This document shows, in pieces, positions 62,506 through 64,000 of a DNA stretch of 64,000 bases (positions are counted from its first letter, which is position 1; each line of letters opens with the position of its first letter). Origin of the DNA: Oscillospiraceae bacterium (GTDB lineage Bacteria > Bacillota > Clostridia > Oscillospirales > Acutalibacteraceae). The DNA is taken from the NCBI GenBank assembly GCA_015066345.1, contig SVOQ01000012.1, positions 20,606-84,605 of the forward strand. The letters run 5' to 3'. The notes below the pieces were generated by a model. The model was not told the DNA's origin. It was given only the letters and a program-made list of their open reading frames with translations, and made no database searches. The translations under genes and the position numbers were made by a program.

Positions 62506-63660
62506 ATGAAAATAACTGATACTGTTAAATATATAGGTGTAAACGATAAAAACATTGATTTGTTTGAGGGTCAATACATTGTCCCCAACGGTATGGCATA
62601 CAATTCCTACGTAATTATTGACGCGAAAATTGCGGTTATGGATACTGTGGATATAAATTTCACCGAGGAATGGCTCGGTAATCTTGAAAATGCATTAGAC
62701 GGCAGAAAGCCCGATTACCTTGTTGTTCAACATATGGAGCCCGACCACTCTGCGAATATTGATGTTTTCCTCAAAAAATATCCCGAAGCAGTTGTAGTAT
62801 CATCCGCAATTGCTTTTAAGATAATGAATCAGTTTTTCGGTACGGACTACGCAGAACGCAGAGTTGTTGTTAATGAGGGCAGTACAATTGATTTAGGCGG
62901 ACGTAAACTTATATTTTACACCGCACCAATGGTACATTGGCCCGAGGTTATAGTAACCTATGATAACAAGGAAAAGATTCTTTTCTCTGCCGATGGTTTC
63001 GGTAAATTCGGCGCTCTTGATACCGACGAGGACTGGGCTTGTGAAGCAAGAAGATATTATTTCGGAATCGTTGGTAAATACGGTGTTCAGACTCAGGCTC
63101 TTCTCAAAAAAGCCGCAACACTCGATATCGAAAAAATCTGCCCCTTACACGGTCCGATTCTTACGGAAAATCTTGGCTATTATATCGACCTTTACAACAC
63201 CTGGTCATCCTACGGTGTTGAAAGCGAGGGTGTTGTAATCGCTTACACTTCCGTTTACGGTAACACCAAAAAGGCAGTTGAAATCCTTGCTCAAAAGCTT
63301 AAAGAAAACGGTTGTCCCAAGGTTGCGGTAAATGACCTTGCACGTTGCGATATGGCAGAAGCGGTTGAAGATGCTTTCCGTTACGGTAAAATTGTTCTCG
63401 CCACCACCACATATAATTCAGATATTTTCCCCTTTATGAGAACATTTATAGATGAATTAAAAGAACGTGGCTACAAAAACAGAACAATTGCATTTGTTGA
63501 AAACGGAAGCTGGGCACCCACCGCTACAACTGTTATGAAGCGTATGCTCGAAAACTCAAAGAATATAACATACGCAGAAAATAACGTTTCAATCAAATCC
63601 GCGGTAACTGACGAAAATATCGACCAACTCGATGCCCTTGCCAAAGAGCTTTGTAAATAA
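62506..63660 (+). CDS. FprA-family A-type flavoprotein (metallo-beta-lactamase plus flavodoxin domains)
   Basis: VVQHMEPDHSANID, VVSSAIAFKIMNQFFG, IAYTSVYGNTKKAVEILAQKL. Confidence 0.95.
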   Translation: MKITDTVKYIGVNDKNIDLFEGQYIVPNGMAYNSYVIIDAKIAVMDTVDINFTEEWLGNLENALDGRKPDYLVVQHMEPDHSANIDVFLKKYPEAVVVSSAIAFKIMNQFFGTDYAERRVVVNEGSTIDLGGRKLIFYTAPMVHWPEVIVTYDNKEKILFSADGFGKFGALDTDEDWACEARRYYFGIVGKYGVQTQALLKKAATLDIEKICPLHGPILTENLGYYIDLYNTWSSYGVESEGVVIAYTSVYGNTKKAVEILAQKLKENGCPKVAVNDLARCDMAEAVEDAFRYGKIVLATTTYNSDIFPFMRTFIDELKERGYKNRTIAFVENGSWAPTATTVMKRMLENSKNITYAENNVSIKSAVTDENIDQLDALAKELCK

Positions 63661-63669
63661 ACTAAAAGT

Positions 63670-63742
63670 AGAGTGGGTAAAGTATATCCACTCTAAACGG
63701 AACACAATCTCTGAAACAACAGATATTGCGTTCCGTTTTTTC
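63670..63742 (+). terminator. Terminator region with two hairpins
   Basis: AGAGTGG..CCACTCT followed by AACGGAAC..GTTCCGTTTTTT. Confidence 0.75.
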
Positions 63743-63840
63743 TTGATTTTTTTAATTTTGTATGATACAATAGCGAAGTTGTAAACATAATGCAATTTAA
63801 TCGGCTTTGCCCCGACAATTACGCATTACGCATTTACTAT

Positions 63841-63924
63841 GCGGGTGTGGCGGAATTGGCAGACGCGCCAGATTTAGGTTCTGGTGGCACCCCCGTGCAG
63901 GTTCAAGTCCTGTCACCCGTACCA
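63841..63924 (+). tRNA. tRNA-Leu (anticodon UAG), CCA encoded
   Basis: gcgggtgtggcggaattggcagacgcgccagatttaggttctggtggcacccccgtgcaggttcaagtcctgtcacccgtacca; anticodon arm CCAGA-TTTAGGT-TCTGG. Confidence 0.96.
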
Positions 63925-63927
63925 AAT

Positions 63928-63966
63928 AGCAGAAATCCGATTTTTCGGGTTTCTGTTGTTTTTATG
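63928..63966 (+). terminator. Terminator-like hairpin after tRNA-Leu
   Basis: AGCAGAAATCCGattttTCGGGTTTCTGTTgtttttatg. Confidence 0.7.
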
Positions 63967-64000
63967 TGTAAAGTTGTAAGGACTTGAACCTGCCCTCGCC

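Noticed and set aside
63790-63987. 65-aa ORF MQFNRLCPDNYALRIYYAGVAELADAPDLGSGGTPVQVQVLSPVP
   Set aside because: Typical spurious translation of tRNA-Leu; region is the tRNA gene.

Overview
The window is about 64 kb of a low-GC Firmicutes/Clostridia-type chromosome, probably Ruminococcaceae-like. Supporting signs are spore genes yabP, yabQ and spoIIR, a dockerin-bearing protease, and many glycan-active genes. Most of it is ordinary core genome: galE, the yabP-yabQ-divIC-yabR cluster, ispE, rplU-prp-rpmA, hrcA-grpE-dnaK-dnaJ behind a perfect CIRCE, serA-serC, hpf, an F-type ATP synthase operon, hisS, mgsA, a solitary 5S rRNA, leuS, rsfS-yqeK-nadD, a glpA-like redox cluster, tandem U32 peptidases and a tRNA-Leu. 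I saw no CRISPR array, prophage, or intact IS transposase. The most unusual items are: (1) an ATP synthase operon in which one continuous ORF appears to fuse a b-like transmembrane stalk, a delta-like domain and the complete alpha subunit, with no separate atpH and a short epsilon; (2) a dispersed, structured, MITE-like repeat (GCGAAGCC..CCCTG-hairpin-AGGGAGGGGGACCG..GGTGGTGGGTAGTTC) in at least 4 copies, with compensatory changes in its stems, some of which flank a dockerin/subtilisin protease gene; (3) families of short AT-rich repeats, including inverted copies flanking a four-helix-bundle (23S-IVP-like) gene; (4) a 39-aa sORF with its own promoter and a structured 3' region; (5) a promoter divergent from an orphan XRE regulator that reads into a perfect 17-bp hairpin. 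All calls are from reading sequence by eye; no searches were run.
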